Shown here piece by piece: positions 6,001 to 14,503 of a DNA stretch of 41,587 nucleotides (position 1 is its first letter; each line of letters begins with the position of its first letter). Under the pieces are notes generated by a model. The model worked only from the letters and a program-made list of their open reading frames with translations, had not been told where the DNA came from and made no database searches. The DNA comes from Spirochaetia bacterium (GTDB lineage Bacteria > Spirochaetota > Spirochaetia > Treponematales > Treponemataceae): positions 1-41,587 of the forward strand of contig CAAGIS010000204.1 of assembly GCA_900769985.1 (NCBI GenBank). The letters run 5' to 3'. The position numbers and the translations under genes are program-made.

Positions 6001-7238
6001 AATTTTTAGATTTATTCAAGCGAAATAAAAATCCGGACGCAAAAATCCAGCCGCAAACAATACGAGATTTTACTTCTTCATCATCGTATTCTTCAATCAC
6101 GGAAAACGACAGCACCGCTTTTGCCTGCATAGACAAAATCGCTTCTGAATTTGCATCTTTAAATTATGCCGTCTACGATTCAAAAACACGCGAAAAAATG
6201 AAAGACCATAAACTTTTGCAAGTTTTGAGAGTTCCAAACTTAGAAGACGGACATTTCAATTTTTTCTATCAATCGGCAGTCGATTATTTTAACGGTGGTA
6301 CATTCTGGAGAAAGATTTTTTCAAAAGGTCGTGTAGTTTCTCTCTTCCGCTTGAATTCTGCACAAGTTCAGGTTAGAAGAAACGGCATAACAAACGAAAA
6401 AGAATACTACTATAACGGTGAAGTGTTCACGCAAAAAGAAATAATTTACATTCCGTCAAGATTCAGTTATTCGACATTACGGGGTGGACAGTCAATTTTC
6501 AGTGCCGTTTCTTCAGTTTTCAAGACTGCAAGCGATCTTGAAAAATTCACACAGGCGAGCTTTTCAAACGGCGGAATCGGGAGACGCCTTGTAATCGATG
6601 TAGAGGGAGCCTATCCGAACATCACGGAAGAACAGGCTTTAAGAATAAGAGAGAATTTTGCCCGCTCATATTCCGGGGCACAAAATGCCGGAAAACCGAT
6701 TTTAAAGAAAAAAGGCTTTGAATACTCCGAACTTGGATCAATGACAGACAACCGGGCAAGCGAACTTTCAGAAAACAGAAAATTTCAGGAACACGAAATT
6801 TCTAAAGTTTTTGGAGTGCCGGAAGGACTTTTGAATGTTTCAGAAACAACAAACCTTGAAAATGTCTTTACGCTTTTCAATGAATTTGCAATCCGTCCCC
6901 TTGCCTTACAATTTCAGGAAGTAATTAATTCGCTTTTAGAAGATTCATGCTACTTTGAATTCGACTTTAACGGAATCATGAAAGTAAACCTCCAGCAGAG
7001 AATCGACGCATACATCAAACAAATTCAAAGCGGGCTTTTATCTCCAAACGAAGCCCGACACAAAGAAAACCTTGCACCAATCGAAGCCGGAGATACCCAC
7101 TTTATGCCAGTGAACTTCATGCCCCTTAACGATGAAACAGTAAAAGCATACATGGCAAAACAGAAAAACGAAATTGCAAACGCAAATCCGACGGACGAAA
7201 ATGTACAGCATTTTCAAGGCGGAGATGATAAGCAGTAA
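5997..7238 (+). CDS. Portal protein, HK97 family
   Basis: The 413-residue protein begins at a GTG overlapping the previous stop. Recognisable portal features are the N-terminal STAFACIDKIASEFASLNYAV (about residues 39-59), the central SFSNGGIGRRLVI, and the C-terminal FQEHEISKVFGVPEGLLNV with an ESCYFEFDFNG-like strand nearby. Portals form the dodecameric channel through which DNA enters the capsid and onto which the head-tail connector docks. Length is normal for the family (about 400). The late element copy 2 lies just after its stop, so the prohead protease has its own promoter. Confidence 0.93.
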   Translation: MKFLDLFKRNKNPDAKIQPQTIRDFTSSSSYSSITENDSTAFACIDKIASEFASLNYAVYDSKTREKMKDHKLLQVLRVPNLEDGHFNFFYQSAVDYFNGGTFWRKIFSKGRVVSLFRLNSAQVQVRRNGITNEKEYYYNGEVFTQKEIIYIPSRFSYSTLRGGQSIFSAVSSVFKTASDLEKFTQASFSNGGIGRRLVIDVEGAYPNITEEQALRIRENFARSYSGAQNAGKPILKKKGFEYSELGSMTDNRASELSENRKFQEHEISKVFGVPEGLLNVSETTNLENVFTLFNEFAIRPLALQFQEVINSLLEDSCYFEFDFNGIMKVNLQQRIDAYIKQIQSGLLSPNEARHKENLAPIEAGDTHFMPVNFMPLNDETVKAYMAKQKNEIANANPTDENVQHFQGGDDKQ

Positions 7239-7245
7239 AAAACAG

Positions 7246-7259
7246 TTTTGACTATATAT
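7246..7259 (+). promoter_or_regulatory. Late promoter-like element, copy 2 (before prohead protease)
   Basis: An exact TTTTGACTATATAT lies in the 37-bp gap between portal and prohead protease, 16 bp before the ATG at 7276. An AGAGGAG ribosome binding site sits between the element and the start codon. Confidence 0.65.
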
Positions 7260-7275
7260 ATCAGAGGAGAAAAAA

Positions 7276-7914
7276 ATGCAGAAAGAATTCAGAAGTTTTA
7301 ATATATCGTGCAGAAAACAAGAAGGAAAAACTGAAAAATCTTATATTGTCGAAGGTTACGCGGCAACATTCAATCAGGAATACGAAATAACAGATTTTAG
7401 CGACTACAGAATTCTTGAAAGAATCGATCAAGACGCCTTCAACGGCTGCCAGATGGACGATGTGATTTTTCAGTACAACCACGAAGGGCGCGTATTTGCA
7501 CGCACCACAAACAACACACTTAAAATCGAAATCGATCAAAAAGGTTTAAAGGTTATTGCAGATTTAAGCGGAACTGAAGGGGGAAGAAAACTTTACGATG
7601 ATATTGACGGTGGTTACATTAACAAAATGTCTTTTTCTTTCATAATCGCAGAAGCAGACATGGAAGAGCGGATAAACATCAAAGACGGAAAAAAAGAATT
7701 CGTCAATGTAATTAAAAGAATCAAGCATCTTTATGATGTTTCAGCTGTTTCAATTCCGGCAAATAACTTTACAGAGATTTCAGCCCGTAATCTTGCAGAA
7801 AAAATTCAAAAAAGAATTGAAGCGGGAGAAACTTTTAAAAAAAACACGAAAAACGACACAGCCCCGGAAGTAGATAGAGAGCGGTTAGCCCTCGAAATTT
7901 CATTCAGCTTATAA
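7276..7914 (+). CDS. Prohead maturation protease, HK97 family (peptidase U35)
   Basis: The 212-residue protein has the family hallmarks: GYAATFN near residue 27, RIDQDAFNG (49-57), catalytic His in QYNHEGRVFAR (H69), catalytic Ser in INKMSFSF (S119), and LYDVSAVSIPAN. These herpesvirus-protease-like enzymes cut the delta domain from the major capsid protein during prohead expansion. The gene lies immediately before the capsid gene, as expected. Length fits the family. AGAGGAG precedes the ATG. Confidence 0.93.
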   Translation: MQKEFRSFNISCRKQEGKTEKSYIVEGYAATFNQEYEITDFSDYRILERIDQDAFNGCQMDDVIFQYNHEGRVFARTTNNTLKIEIDQKGLKVIADLSGTEGGRKLYDDIDGGYINKMSFSFIIAEADMEERINIKDGKKEFVNVIKRIKHLYDVSAVSIPANNFTEISARNLAEKIQKRIEAGETFKKNTKNDTAPEVDRERLALEISFSL

Positions 7915-7948
7915 AAAAAAATAAAATAAATAAAAATGGAGAAAAGCC

Positions 7949-9055
7949 ATGAGAACAGAAGAAGAAATCATGCAGGAACTCAACGACGTTGAAATTTCCT
8001 TGCGCTCACTCATTGAAGCTGTCAAAGACACTTCAAAAGCAGTAAACCTTGAAGAAGTTCGTAAACAGAAAGATGAACTTTCAAAACGCAAAGCCGAACT
8101 TGAGAAAGAACTTGCCGAAAAGCGTGCAAAAACAAATCAGGTAAACACATCTGGAAACGAAAATATTTCGATGCGGACATCTGAGTGGATTAAAGCAGCA
8201 GCTGAACGCCGTTCGATTACAATCGGAAGTGTCGGCAGTATCAACCAGGTAAAAACACTCTTCAAGGAAGTTGCAGAAACGGACGACATTTTAAACGCAG
8301 TTTCTTACTACTACGGAAAAGATGCCTCAACAAACATTCCGGTTTTAACGCCGGTTGCAGACCCAGATTCATACGAAGAAGGCACAACAAATGTTACAAA
8401 AGACGCCCAAGCAGGCGTTGTAGTAACAGAAATCCAGCCGAAAGCATACGCAGTAGTTCTTCCGGTTACAGCCGAAATGCTTACAATGGGAAGCGTAAAC
8501 ATCGAATCTGAACTTCCTGAAATTTTTGCAAAAGCATTCAGAAATGTAATGCACAAAGGAGTTTTACAGGGCGAAGGAACTGGAAAGCTCATGAAAGGGC
8601 TTTTCACCAGTGCAAAGGTAAATACAGCCGGAATTACAACACTTGCAGAAAGTCAGACAAAAATCAAAATTTCCGACCTTGCAAAACTTGCCCTTGACAT
8701 TCAGGGAAAAGACACAGCTTATGAAATCGTAATGAATCCGTCTGTTTACCAGGGAATTCTTTCCGATTCAACAGAAGGCGAAGATGTAAAACTCTACAAA
8801 GAAGGACTGATCCGCGACAAATCAATCGAAGGGGTTAAAATCCGCCTCGATGCACAGGCTCCAAAAGCCATAAGTTCCGGCAGCGTCCTCTGTGTAGCAG
8901 CTCCATTAAACCGCTATGCAATCGGAATCGCTTCTGAAATCACAATTGAACCGATTAAAGTCGTAGGAGACACAAATACTTACTATCAGGCAACAGCGTT
9001 CTTCTCTGGAAAACAAGTTTCCGACAAAGACATCTACTCTATCGCAGTAGCGTAA
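7949..9055 (+). CDS. Major capsid protein, HK97 fold
   Basis: The 368-residue protein begins with a charged coiled-coil delta domain (about residues 1-66, rich in Glu/Lys/Arg). A mature capsid domain follows with family motifs such as IPVLTPVADPDSYEEG, the VLPVTAEML helix and a C-terminal YYQATAFFSGKQV strand. The delta domain acts as scaffold and is removed by the protease encoded just upstream; the cut is probably somewhere between residues 65 and 90, which I cannot place exactly. A good ribosome binding site (GGAG) precedes the start. A hairpin follows the stop. Confidence 0.94.
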   Translation: MRTEEEIMQELNDVEISLRSLIEAVKDTSKAVNLEEVRKQKDELSKRKAELEKELAEKRAKTNQVNTSGNENISMRTSEWIKAAAERRSITIGSVGSINQVKTLFKEVAETDDILNAVSYYYGKDASTNIPVLTPVADPDSYEEGTTNVTKDAQAGVVVTEIQPKAYAVVLPVTAEMLTMGSVNIESELPEIFAKAFRNVMHKGVLQGEGTGKLMKGLFTSAKVNTAGITTLAESQTKIKISDLAKLALDIQGKDTAYEIVMNPSVYQGILSDSTEGEDVKLYKEGLIRDKSIEGVKIRLDAQAPKAISSGSVLCVAAPLNRYAIGIASEITIEPIKVVGDTNTYYQATAFFSGKQVSDKDIYSIAVA

Positions 9056-9062
9056 AAAACAT

Positions 9063-9105
9063 AAAAAGGGCTTTCTCGTTTTTTTTCGGGGAAGTTCTTT
9101 TTAAA
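9063..9105 (+). terminator. Stem-loop after the capsid gene
   Basis: Positions 9063-9077 can pair with 9088-9102 over 15 bp, including several G-T wobbles, around a T-rich loop; the 3' arm ends in a T-run. It lies directly after the capsid stop and before the next small gene. It is a likely leaky terminator or mRNA-stabilising hairpin that sets capsid expression apart from the connector genes. Confidence 0.5.
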
Positions 9106-9124
9106 ATCAAAAGGAATTGAAAAA

Positions 9125-9301
9125 ATGGCAGAACAGACTAAAAAAGAAAAAACTGAAAAAACTCAGGCAGATAAAAAACTGAAAGTAAAAATCAAAAACA
9201 CCTACATCGGAAAAAACGGAAACTTTTATTCCGGCAAAGTTTATGAGCTTTCAGAAACTTTTGCAAAAGATTTAATTTCAAACGGAGATGCTGAAAAATG
9301 A
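9125..9301 (+). CDS. Small head-associated protein of 58 residues
   Basis: The protein starts MAEQTKKEKTEKTQ, a Lys/Glu-rich tail. A compact domain follows (VKIKNTYIGKNGNFYSGKV then YELSETFAKDLISNGDAE) that looks like the small beta-rich proteins often encoded between capsid and connector genes in HK97-like phages. These are of unknown or minor structural function. AAGGAATTG precedes the ATG, and the stop overlaps the next ATG (ATGA at 9298), so it belongs to the head operon. Confidence 0.8.
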   Translation: MAEQTKKEKTEKTQADKKLKVKIKNTYIGKNGNFYSGKVYELSETFAKDLISNGDAEK

Positions 9302-9651
9302 TCATAAGCCCCGAAATCCTTGAAGCATACAACCATATTACCCAGGAACAAAATGACTCTTCTCAAGCAATCATAAAAATCCACATAGGAGCAGCCCAGC
9401 AGATAATCAACGATTATGTAGGTTTTAATTGTGAAGAAATCCTTTCTAACTCCGATTACGACGAAGCCGCTATTTCAATGTTTCAAAATGTCGCTTTGAG
9501 AATTGCAACTTTATTACAGCTTGAAGACGGTTCAAATATCGGCGTTTCAGTTTCCGGAGAATTCGGAACAAGCCGTTCATTCTTAAATGTCGTCGATTAT
9601 ACGCCTTATTTAAAACCGCTTTCAGCATTCAGAAAAAACACGGAAATGTAA
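9298..9651 (+). CDS. Head-tail adaptor, HK97 gp6-like
   Basis: The 117-residue, mostly helical protein has the gp6-like layout: an early helix (ISPEILEAYNHITQEQ), a middle AAQQIINDYVGF segment, then AISMFQNVALRIATLLQLEDG. These adaptors form a ring under the portal as the first connector component. It starts in an ATGA overlap with the preceding small gene and is followed 4 bp later by the gp10-like gene, the usual order. Assignment is by pattern and position. Confidence 0.75.
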   Translation: MIISPEILEAYNHITQEQNDSSQAIIKIHIGAAQQIINDYVGFNCEEILSNSDYDEAAISMFQNVALRIATLLQLEDGSNIGVSVSGEFGTSRSFLNVVDYTPYLKPLSAFRKNTEM

Positions 9652-9655
9652 AAAA

Positions 9656-10060
9656 ATGATTGTAATAAAAGCCGACATCGAAGAAGCTCAGAATGCTTTA
9701 ATGGGAACGCGAAAAAGCCTTTCTTCGATTCAAAAGAAAATACTCCAAATTGTAGCTCGCGAAACACTGAAAGCCGTAAAATCTGCAATCAGGAGCACAA
9801 CACAAAAACGAACAGGCGAACTTCTAAAAGCGTACACTTATAAAATAAGAAAAGATGATTCTGCAGTAAATATCACGCCGAATCCAAAACTCGGTCCTCA
9901 CATTTTTCCGAAAGTTTACACATTGAACTATGGACTTAAGGGAACAAGCCGAACCCCCCGTTTTTTCGTTCAGGAAGGAGAAAACTTTGCATCAAGTTCT
10001 TCTTACATGCCGGAAGTTGAAAAAATGGCAAACAAAGAATTAGATAAATTCTGGAGTTAA
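9656..10060 (+). CDS. HK97 gp10-like head-tail joining protein
   Basis: The 134-residue protein shows the gp10 family layout: an N-terminal ALMGTRKSLSSIQKKILQIV helix, then KSAIRSTTQKRTGELLKAY (about residues 41-60), a beta-rich centre, and the C-terminal RTPRFFVQEG. Family members are neck or minor tail proteins that connect head and tail. Spacing to both neighbours is 4-5 bp. A separate head-closure (stopper) protein between gp6 and gp10 is not seen here, so another protein may take that role. Confidence 0.8.
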   Translation: MIVIKADIEEAQNALMGTRKSLSSIQKKILQIVARETLKAVKSAIRSTTQKRTGELLKAYTYKIRKDDSAVNITPNPKLGPHIFPKVYTLNYGLKGTSRTPRFFVQEGENFASSSSYMPEVEKMANKELDKFWS

Positions 10061-10065
10061 AAAAA

Positions 10066-10521
10066 ATGGAAACAGTTTTTGAAAACTTAAAATCATTCAT
10101 TCTTGAAACAGTAAATCCGGCTTTGGAAGATTACGAAGACGAAGAAATCACGCTTCCAAAGTTTGAAGAAAAAAGCATAAAATTCGGTGTAATTGATCCA
10201 GTAAAAAATACCGCACCGCTTCTTTGTGCAATTTATCCGGAAACCGTGGAAGAATCAAAAGACTACATCTCAGATGACGGACAAGCTTTTGAATATTCCG
10301 TTACAATATGCGTTCTTTTACGGGGCGACACTTACGACCGGCTGATGAAAAAAATATGCCGCTATGCAGATGCAATCAAAGAATCGGTTTATAAAAATCA
10401 TTCAATTTCAGGAACATGCGAAAATGCAAAACCCGGAATTTCAAGAATTTATCCCGATTGTGGAATAACGGAAAAGCAGGCGGTCGCCGTAGAAATGGAA
10501 TTGACTATTATTAAAGAATAA
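10066..10521 (+). CDS. Probable tail terminator/completion protein
   Basis: This 151-residue protein lies between the gp10-like gene and the tail tube gene, where lambda-like phages encode the tail terminator (gpU-like). It has an N-terminal helix (VFENLKSFILETVNPALEDY) and a beta-rich remainder (FEYSVTICVLLRGDTYDRL, VAVEMELTII), compatible with the alpha/beta fold of tail terminators. No decisive motif is visible, so the call rests on position, size and predicted secondary structure. Confidence 0.55.
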   Translation: METVFENLKSFILETVNPALEDYEDEEITLPKFEEKSIKFGVIDPVKNTAPLLCAIYPETVEESKDYISDDGQAFEYSVTICVLLRGDTYDRLMKKICRYADAIKESVYKNHSISGTCENAKPGISRIYPDCGITEKQAVAVEMELTIIKE

Positions 10522-10540
10522 TAAAATAGGAGAAAAAAGC

Positions 10541-11047
10541 ATGGCAAAAGAACTTATTAAAAAGCACCTTGTCAGACCTTTCCTCGACAAAACCCCGGAA
10601 TCAACTCCGACATGGGTGCAGATTAAAAAAGCTGTTGACTTCACAAGAAGCATGAACCCGACAACTGAAGAACGCGATTACATCTCGGATGAACAGGCGT
10701 CAACGGAAATCACAGGCTACAAGCCGTCTGAAGGGCTTTCAGTTACGACTTATAAAGGCGAAGAAGATTTTGAACTCCTTTATTCGCTTTACAAGAAGCG
10801 TGCAATCGGAGCAGACGCACAGGCAAACTTCTTGCTGGTGTATCTTTTTGACAGCGTAACAAATACCGAAGGAAAGACATACTACTATGCAGACAAAACT
10901 GAATGTGTCGTTGCGATTGACGAATTCAACACCTCTTCAAGTCAGATTTCAGCAACAATCTACGAAAACGGAACGCCAGTCAAAGGTTATGTGGAAATCA
11001 CAGACGGACAGCCGGTATTTACAGCCGGAGACATGCCGGAAGCATAG
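10541..11047 (+). CDS. Major tail tube protein
   Basis: This 168-residue protein is preceded by a strong AGGAG site, as expected for a highly expressed structural gene. It lies just before the Gp15-like and tape-measure genes. Sequence features fit siphophage tail tubes: IKKAVDFTRSMNPTTEERDYI near the N-terminus and a C-terminal part with QISATIYENGTPVKGYVEI. It would stack into the hollow tube through which DNA passes. The call is from order, size and general pattern. Confidence 0.72.
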   Translation: MAKELIKKHLVRPFLDKTPESTPTWVQIKKAVDFTRSMNPTTEERDYISDEQASTEITGYKPSEGLSVTTYKGEEDFELLYSLYKKRAIGADAQANFLLVYLFDSVTNTEGKTYYYADKTECVVAIDEFNTSSSQISATIYENGTPVKGYVEITDGQPVFTAGDMPEA

Positions 11048-11050
11048 CGC

Positions 11051-11611
11051 ATGACATTCACAAAAAAAATACTCCCGGATTTTATCGAAGTTTCGGGGGT
11101 ATGCTATAAAATCAATACAGATTTTCAATATTTTATTCTCTTTCTTCAGAAACTAAAAAACAAAGTTTCCGACCTAAAAGAATATGACTTCATGTACGCG
11201 TCAAGAACACCTAGGAATCGGCTTTTAGGGTTCAATCAATTAAAATCATTCACTTACCCGGAAAAACCTCTCCCACGCAATCCTAGAGCCGTTTCCGATG
11301 AAATTTTACTTGATTATGAACTTGATGCAGAATTAATTTATTCAGCTTTTTACAAAGAATACAAAATCGACCTTTTCGACGAAAATCTGCACTTGCACTG
11401 GTATAAATTCCAGGCACTTTTATCGGGCTTGCAGGAAACAAAATTAAATCAAATTATGAAAATCCGTTCATACAAACCAAGCCAAAACGACAGCCCGCAA
11501 TACAGAAAAGAAATGCGTGAACAATACGAAATCTGGCACATCGAACCAGAGCTTTCCCAGGAAGAAAAACTCGAGATAGAAAGGTTCGATGCACTTTTAA
11601 ATCAAAAATAA
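11051..11611 (+). CDS. Phage Gp15-family protein (tail assembly chaperone position)
   Basis: The 186-residue protein has the Gp15 pattern: CYKINTDFQYFILFLQKL near residue 18, AELIYSAFYKEYKIDLFD in the middle, and LHWYKFQALLSGLQETKLNQ with IMKIRSYK toward the C-terminus. The family is encoded between tail tube and tape measure in many siphophages, a place normally taken by the tail assembly chaperones that coat the tape measure. There is no sign of the programmed frameshift common at this locus. The gene begins 3 bp after the tail tube stop. Confidence 0.78.
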   Translation: MTFTKKILPDFIEVSGVCYKINTDFQYFILFLQKLKNKVSDLKEYDFMYASRTPRNRLLGFNQLKSFTYPEKPLPRNPRAVSDEILLDYELDAELIYSAFYKEYKIDLFDENLHLHWYKFQALLSGLQETKLNQIMKIRSYKPSQNDSPQYRKEMREQYEIWHIEPELSQEEKLEIERFDALLNQK

Positions 11612-11619
11612 AAAAAAAT

Positions 11620-11649
11620 AAACCTTAATAGATTAATCTACTAAGGTTT
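11620..11649 (-). terminator. Intrinsic terminator of the minus-strand microgene
   Basis: Positions 11620-11634 and 11635-11649 form a 30-bp near-perfect palindrome with one mismatch. On the minus strand the second arm is followed by a run of Ts (the A-run at 11611-11618), giving a textbook terminator right at the stop of the 33-residue gene. On the plus strand no T-run follows, so read-through from the tail operon should be little affected. Confidence 0.65.
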
Positions 11650-11749
11650 AAAAAATAAAATCATCATCTTCGTAGTCTTTTTCATTTTCTTTTGGCTGGT
11701 GTTTGTAACAATAAATCAAAAATACAGTTAGAAAAATAAGTAAAAGCAT
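11648..11749 (-). CDS. 33-residue membrane microprotein antisense to the tail operon
   Basis: On the minus strand an ATG at 11749 follows GGAGG by 4 nt, an optimal ribosome binding site. The product begins MLLLIFLTVFLIYCYKHQ, a single membrane span, and ends in a strongly acidic tail (PKENEKDYEDDDFIF). The gene has its own TATAAT box upstream and a terminator at its stop. It fits exactly into the 219-bp gap between two plus-strand tail genes. Having all four elements makes a chance reading frame unlikely. Function is unknown; a lysogen-expressed membrane protein (a moron, for example superinfection exclusion) is a reasonable guess. Confidence 0.65.
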   Translation of the reverse strand: MLLLIFLTVFLIYCYKHQPKENEKDYEDDDFIF

Positions 11750-11788
11750 TTTTCCTCCGCGAAAATTATTTTTTTTGCCTTTATGAGA

Positions 11789-11817
11789 ATTATAGCATTT
11801 TGACTATATATTTAAAG
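11789..11817 (-). promoter_or_regulatory. Minus-strand promoter overlapping late element copy 3
   Basis: On the minus strand TATAAT (11794-11789) is preceded at 17 bp by a weak -35 (CTTTAA, 11817-11812). The spacer is almost entirely the 14-bp late element (11798-11811). The two divergent promoters therefore share DNA, so activity of one should exclude the other. Confidence 0.45.
11798..11811 (+). promoter_or_regulatory. Late promoter-like element, copy 3 (before tape measure)
   Basis: An exact TTTTGACTATATAT lies 19 bp before the tape-measure ATG at 11831, with AAAGGAA between them as ribosome binding site. Confidence 0.65.
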
Positions 11818-11830
11818 GAATTTTCTATTT

Positions 11831-14503
11831 ATGGCAAAAAATGTAAATATTAAAATAAATGCAAATTCAAAAAATGCAGAAACCGGAATTAAAAAAGTAG
11901 AATCCGGATTAAATTCTTTTGCAAAGGCAGTTCAGAAAAGTCCGGTCACATCTTTAAGTAAATCAATTTCAGCAGTTTCAATCGCATTCACAGCTACTGC
12001 AGGTGCAGTTAAAAAAGCTGTTTCCGCAATGAATGAACTTTCACAGACAAACCTTGCACAAGTAAAAGCAGAAAAACAGCTCGAAGCCGCCGCAAAAAAC
12101 AATCCGTTTTTAAACAAGCAGAGTGTGCAGAGCTTAAAAGAATACGCTTCAGGATTACAGAAAATAAGTACAACAGGCGATGAAGTTCTTTTGCCGATGA
12201 TGTCACAACTTGCCGCCGCGGGAAGAACACAAAACGAAATTCAGCAGATAATGTCAGCAGCTCTAGATGTTTCTGCAAGCGGAGCAATGAGCCTTGACAG
12301 TGCCGTAAGAAATTTAAACGCAACTTATGGCGGAACTATAGGGCAACTTGGAGAAACAATTCCGCAAGTTAAAAACCTCACGCAGGAACAGCTTAAAAAC
12401 GGCGAAGCTGTAAAGCTCGTTGCAAAACAATATAAAGGTATGGCAGAAGAAGTCGCATCTTCAACAGGAGCCGCTGATCAGATGAAAAACGCATGGGGCG
12501 ACTTGAAAGAAGCAATCGGTGCAGGCTTTACTTTTCTTTTTACACCGGTACAAAAATTCTTTACTTGGGCAATCGAAGGAATTAATAACATCGTTTCAGG
12601 ATTCAACAAAATTGTAGGAATTGCAAACACAGGCGAAACAAGCGACATAAAACAGTCCGAAAAATTAAAAACAGAACTCGATGCACTAGACGATGAATAT
12701 AAAACACTTTCAGCAAAAATAAAAGACAACGAAGATAAACTTTCAGAATTAAAAGAAAAAGAACAGGATTCTGCAATCGCTAAAAACGCAAACAGCCGTG
12801 CCCAAAAACAAAAAGAAGCCCTTGAAAAAGAAATTCAAAGTTATAAAGATGACCTTGCAGAATGGAAAGATTATATTACGCCATATTACGAAAAGAAAGC
12901 TAAACTCGAAGAAGAACTTCAAGAAAAATACGGAGATTATAATGTTTCTTATCATACAAAGAAAGAAAACGAGCAATACAAAAAAGAAAGAGCTCCACTG
13001 GATGAAGAACTTAAATCTTTGAAAAATGAAATTGAAAAATATGAGAATTATGTTAATGAAGTAAAACCAAATCTTGAATTAAAACAAATTGAATTACAAA
13101 CGCTTTTATCAGGCGAATTTATTTCTAATACAGGATTCAATTCAACATCAACAGGAGCAGAAAGTGCACTTCTTGAACAAAAAGCACGCCTTGAAGAACT
13201 TAAAAACAAAATCACAAAAAAAACAAAAGAATACAATTCTGCATTGTCAAAAGAAGCGGAAGCGGCAAAAACTGTTTCTGAACAGGATCAAAAAGCAATA
13301 GACATCATCACAAAAAACCGCCAGGCACTCGAAAAACAGCTCGAAACGATAAAAGCGAAATACGACCTTGAAGAAGAAAAAACGGGCACGCGCGACACAA
13401 TCGCAGAACAACTTGACATAATCAGTGCAAAAGAGCAGTCATACATCTCTTTAATTACTGAAGATTCATCGGCAGTTACTCAAAACAACAGCGCTGCAAA
13501 AGCAAAGCTTCAGAATCTTGAAGAAGAATGGAGAAAACTTGAAGGATTAACCGGAGGTTATGAGCAATACAAAGAAATAGTAAACAAATACCATAAAGAA
13601 CAATCAAAGTCACAACTTGAAATTCTTAATGAAGACCTTTTAAAACTTGAAGAAGCTAAAAGTAAATTTGAAGAACTCGGACTTTCCGGCAGTGATTCAA
13701 TGAACAAAATAAAAGAAGCAATTACCGAAATCAACAGCCAAATCGACCAGATAGAAACGGAAAATCTTCTTTTCAAAATGCAGCAGGTAGCAGACGGAGT
13801 TTCTCAAATCGTGTCGGACATCGGCGGAGTTATGAACCAGGCTTTTGACCTTGCACTTAAAAACAATGAACAGGAAGTTGAAGAGGAACAAAGTGCACTC
13901 GAAGAATCATATACAAACGGCGAACTTTCTTATGAGGAATATATCAAAAAGAAAGAAGAACTCGACAAAGAAGCTGCACGAAAAGAATACAGAATAAAAA
14001 TGGCACAATGGACTGTAGACCTTGCAATGGCAACGGCAAAAGCGGCACAAGCTGTGGTAAACGCCCTTGCATCTGGAGCACCTCCGATAAACATAATAAA
14101 TTCAGTAACAGCAGGAGCGCTTGGAGCACTGCAGGTTGCAACTATTGCAGCAAACAAACCCTCTCCGCCGTCTTTTTCAACTGGCGGTTTTCTTACAGGT
14201 TCGTCAACAAGCGGAGATAAAATTCCGTTCATGGGCAACGCTGGAGAGGCTGTTTTGAATTCAGCAGAACAAAGAACATTTATGGAAATGGCAAACGGAA
14301 ATTACAACGGCGGTCCTAAAATTAATATGCCTATAAGCATCATCAATAATGACGCCGGAGATGTTCAAGTTTCAACAGAAACAAATCAAAGGGAAATTAA
14401 AATTACAGTTGATAAAATTGTTAACAAATCTTTCCAGGACGGAATCTACACAAACAGCATGCAGACCGCACAAAACAACACAAAAGGAGTTAGATATTTA
14501 TGA
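11831..14503 (+). CDS. Tail tape measure protein
   Basis: This 890-residue protein is the longest helical one in the tail module and lies where the tape measure is expected. The N-terminal 200 residues resemble the tape-measure core (VLPMMSQLAAAGRTQNEIQQ and AMSLDSAVRNLNATYGG). Residues about 280-680 are mainly coiled coil with KEQ-rich heptads. Hydrophobic and small-residue segments follow around 725-775. The typical C-terminal motif FSTGGFLTGSSTSGDKIPFM then AGEAVLNSAEQ is at about 780-815. It sets tail length and is ejected with the DNA. Its stop overlaps the next ATG (ATGA at 14500). Confidence 0.9.
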   Translation: MAKNVNIKINANSKNAETGIKKVESGLNSFAKAVQKSPVTSLSKSISAVSIAFTATAGAVKKAVSAMNELSQTNLAQVKAEKQLEAAAKNNPFLNKQSVQSLKEYASGLQKISTTGDEVLLPMMSQLAAAGRTQNEIQQIMSAALDVSASGAMSLDSAVRNLNATYGGTIGQLGETIPQVKNLTQEQLKNGEAVKLVAKQYKGMAEEVASSTGAADQMKNAWGDLKEAIGAGFTFLFTPVQKFFTWAIEGINNIVSGFNKIVGIANTGETSDIKQSEKLKTELDALDDEYKTLSAKIKDNEDKLSELKEKEQDSAIAKNANSRAQKQKEALEKEIQSYKDDLAEWKDYITPYYEKKAKLEEELQEKYGDYNVSYHTKKENEQYKKERAPLDEELKSLKNEIEKYENYVNEVKPNLELKQIELQTLLSGEFISNTGFNSTSTGAESALLEQKARLEELKNKITKKTKEYNSALSKEAEAAKTVSEQDQKAIDIITKNRQALEKQLETIKAKYDLEEEKTGTRDTIAEQLDIISAKEQSYISLITEDSSAVTQNNSAAKAKLQNLEEEWRKLEGLTGGYEQYKEIVNKYHKEQSKSQLEILNEDLLKLEEAKSKFEELGLSGSDSMNKIKEAITEINSQIDQIETENLLFKMQQVADGVSQIVSDIGGVMNQAFDLALKNNEQEVEEEQSALEESYTNGELSYEEYIKKKEELDKEAARKEYRIKMAQWTVDLAMATAKAAQAVVNALASGAPPINIINSVTAGALGALQVATIAANKPSPPSFSTGGFLTGSSTSGDKIPFMGNAGEAVLNSAEQRTFMEMANGNYNGGPKINMPISIINNDAGDVQVSTETNQREIKITVDKIVNKSFQDGIYTNSMQTAQNNTKGVRYL

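Noticed and set aside
10501..10514. Fifth late promoter element before the tail tube gene
   Set aside because: TTGACTATTA resembles the 14-bp element but breaks it at the TATATAT part, lies within coding sequence and 30 bp from the next ATG.
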